A stretch of DNA of 49,407 nt, taken from positions 1 through 49,407 of the forward strand of contig NCEV01000016.1 in the NCBI GenBank assembly GCA_002280875.1, in the 5' to 3' direction. The number at the start of each line of letters is the position of its first letter. Within the stretch, counting starts at the first letter, position 1. The translations under genes were made by a program, and so were the position numbers. This document shows, piece by piece, positions 48,567 through 49,407 of the stretch. Under the pieces are notes generated by a model. That model made no database searches. It had not been told where the DNA came from and worked only from the letters and a program-made list of their open reading frames with translations. The DNA comes from Caulobacter sp. 32-67-35. GTDB lineage: Bacteria; Pseudomonadota; Alphaproteobacteria; Caulobacterales; Caulobacteraceae.

Positions 48567-49407
48567 TCATCCCCCCCTGGGGGTCTATGTCCACTGGCCC
48601 TACTGCGCGCGCATCTGCCCCTATTGCGACTTCAACGTCGTGCGCGACCGGGGGCGGACCGCCGAGCAGGCGCAGCTGGCCGACGCCATCGTCGCCGACC
48701 TGATCGCCCAGCGCGCCCTGACCGGGCCACGCCGCCTGCTGTCGATCTTCTTCGGCGGCGGCACGCCGTCCCTGATGGACCCGGCCCAGGTGGCGCGAGT
48801 GATCGAGACGGCCCGGCGCCTGTGGTCGCCGGTCGAGGATCTGGAAATCAGCCTGGAAGCCAATCCCACCGACGCCGAGGCCGGCCGCTTCCCGGCCCTG
48901 GCCCTGGAAGACGTGCTGGCCATGGGTCCCGAGCACGTCTCGCCGTATCAGCTGACCATCGAGGCCGGCACGGCCTTCGACCGCGCGGTGGGGCGCGGCC
49001 AGTTGATCGTCCCCGACGAGGACCGGGCTCACGACCTATTCGAGACCACCCAGACCGTCCTCGAGGCCGCCGGCTTCGACGCCTATGAGGTGTCCAACCA
49101 CGCGAAAGGCGAAGCGGCGCGGTCGCGGCACAATCTCGTTTACTGGCGCGGCCAGGATTATGTGGGCGTCGGGCCCGGGGCCCATGGCCGGCTGAGCCTT
49201 GCCGAGGGCCGCGTGGCGACCACCGCCCACCGCAAAATCGTCGACTACATCGCCGCCGTGCGCGACGCTGGCGTCGGCTTCGAACGAGAGACTCTCAATT
49301 CTAAAGAAGCCGCCGAGGAGCGCCTGTTGCTGGGCCTGCGGATCGACGACGGCGTGCCCTTCCACGAGGTCGCGGTGCTGGGCCTCTCTGCCGACGCCGC
49401 CAAGGTG
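48559..49407 (+). CDS. hemW: HemW-like radical SAM heme chaperone, partial and with an internal gap
   Basis: The frame starts at TTG 48559 ([20 protein letters not shown]), overlapping rdgB, and stays open to the right edge. The SAM-cluster motif is CARICPYC, followed by FFGGGTPSL and EISLEANP. After AEAGRF (about residue 112) the sequence passes directly to [20 protein letters not shown], a segment normally about 70 residues further on. The missing part contains GVNRISIGVQSF, the conserved LGR...H segment and the LP(D/G)Q loop of E. coli HemW, that is the middle of the radical SAM barrel. The rest ([19 protein letters not shown]) is normal and the deletion is in frame. It could be a true mutant, a divergent branch or an assembly error. 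Confidence 0.8.
   Translation, partial: MSDHPPLGVYVHWPYCARICPYCDFNVVRDRGRTAEQAQLADAIVADLIAQRALTGPRRLLSIFFGGGTPSLMDPAQVARVIETARRLWSPVEDLEISLEANPTDAEAGRFPALALEDVLAMGPEHVSPYQLTIEAGTAFDRAVGRGQLIVPDEDRAHDLFETTQTVLEAAGFDAYEVSNHAKGEAARSRHNLVYWRGQDYVGVGPGAHGRLSLAEGRVATTAHRKIVDYIAAVRDAGVGFERETLNSKEAAEERLLLGLRIDDGVPFHEVAVLGLSADAAKV

Noticed and set aside
1-49407. Phage, transposon, CRISPR array, integron, tRNA or rRNA genes
   Set aside because: No transposase or integrase frame, no regular direct repeats of array type and no tRNA cloverleaf or rRNA segment were recognised.

Overview
The window is about 49 kb of GC-rich alphaproteobacterial chromosome that looks like a Caulobacter. The reasons are: a GDH180-type NAD-glutamate dehydrogenase; a WecG/TagA glycosyltransferase resembling the holdfast enzyme HfsJ, close to galE and a MHYT-GGDEF-EAL protein; the hisS-hisZ-hisG order; GANTC (CcrM-type) sites inside regulatory repeats; and frequent GTG/TTG starts. 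From memory only, the left part resembles the C. crescentus CC_0088 to CC_0095 neighbourhood. There is no phage, transposase, CRISPR array, rRNA or tRNA. It is mostly ordinary chromosome with several interesting intergenic elements.

Layout. 1-4940: 5' part of gdhZ, an AI-2E-type permease and a HerA-like ATPase. 4965-13745: a c-di-GMP and surface polysaccharide block (MHYT-PAS-GGDEF-EAL protein, galE, ugd, UDP-glucuronate epimerase, hfsJ-like transferase) with an EamA exporter and an SDR enzyme. 13869-20559: metabolic and envelope genes (quinone reductase, isoaspartyl peptidase, phosphoglucomutase, TauE permease, hemolysin III, patatin) and a frameshifted 48-codon gene. 20643-25323: an LpxR-like outer-membrane protein, nrdA with possible NrdR boxes, and an OmpA protein with a 29-proline linker. 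25701-29492: two CPA2 antiporters on either side of an XRE regulator. 29645-33193: a copper acquisition operon (DUF2946, TonB receptor, YcnI, PCu(A)C). 33290-36606: an M13 peptidase, then an HTTM membrane protein with its partner. 37035-40787: a hisS-hisZ-hisG operon preceded by a histidine leader peptide. 40961-44248: PilZ protein, N-formylglutamate amidohydrolase, two transglutaminases and a 34-residue basic protein. 44296-49407: a bifunctional penicillin-binding protein, a DUF2975/XRE operon, a GST, rdgB and the start of hemW, which seems to carry an internal deletion.

The strongest non-gene finding is on the minus strand at 40661-40787. A 26-residue leader ORF with six His codons in an eight-codon stretch lies between a TATAGC element and hisS, and is followed by two mutually exclusive hairpins. 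This is the layout of transcription attenuation of a histidyl-tRNA synthetase/ATP-phosphoribosyltransferase operon. Next are three TTTGAC-N6-GTCAAA-type sites beyond hisG (two overlapping GANTC), the in-frame gap in hemW, and the frameshifted CPSC gene.
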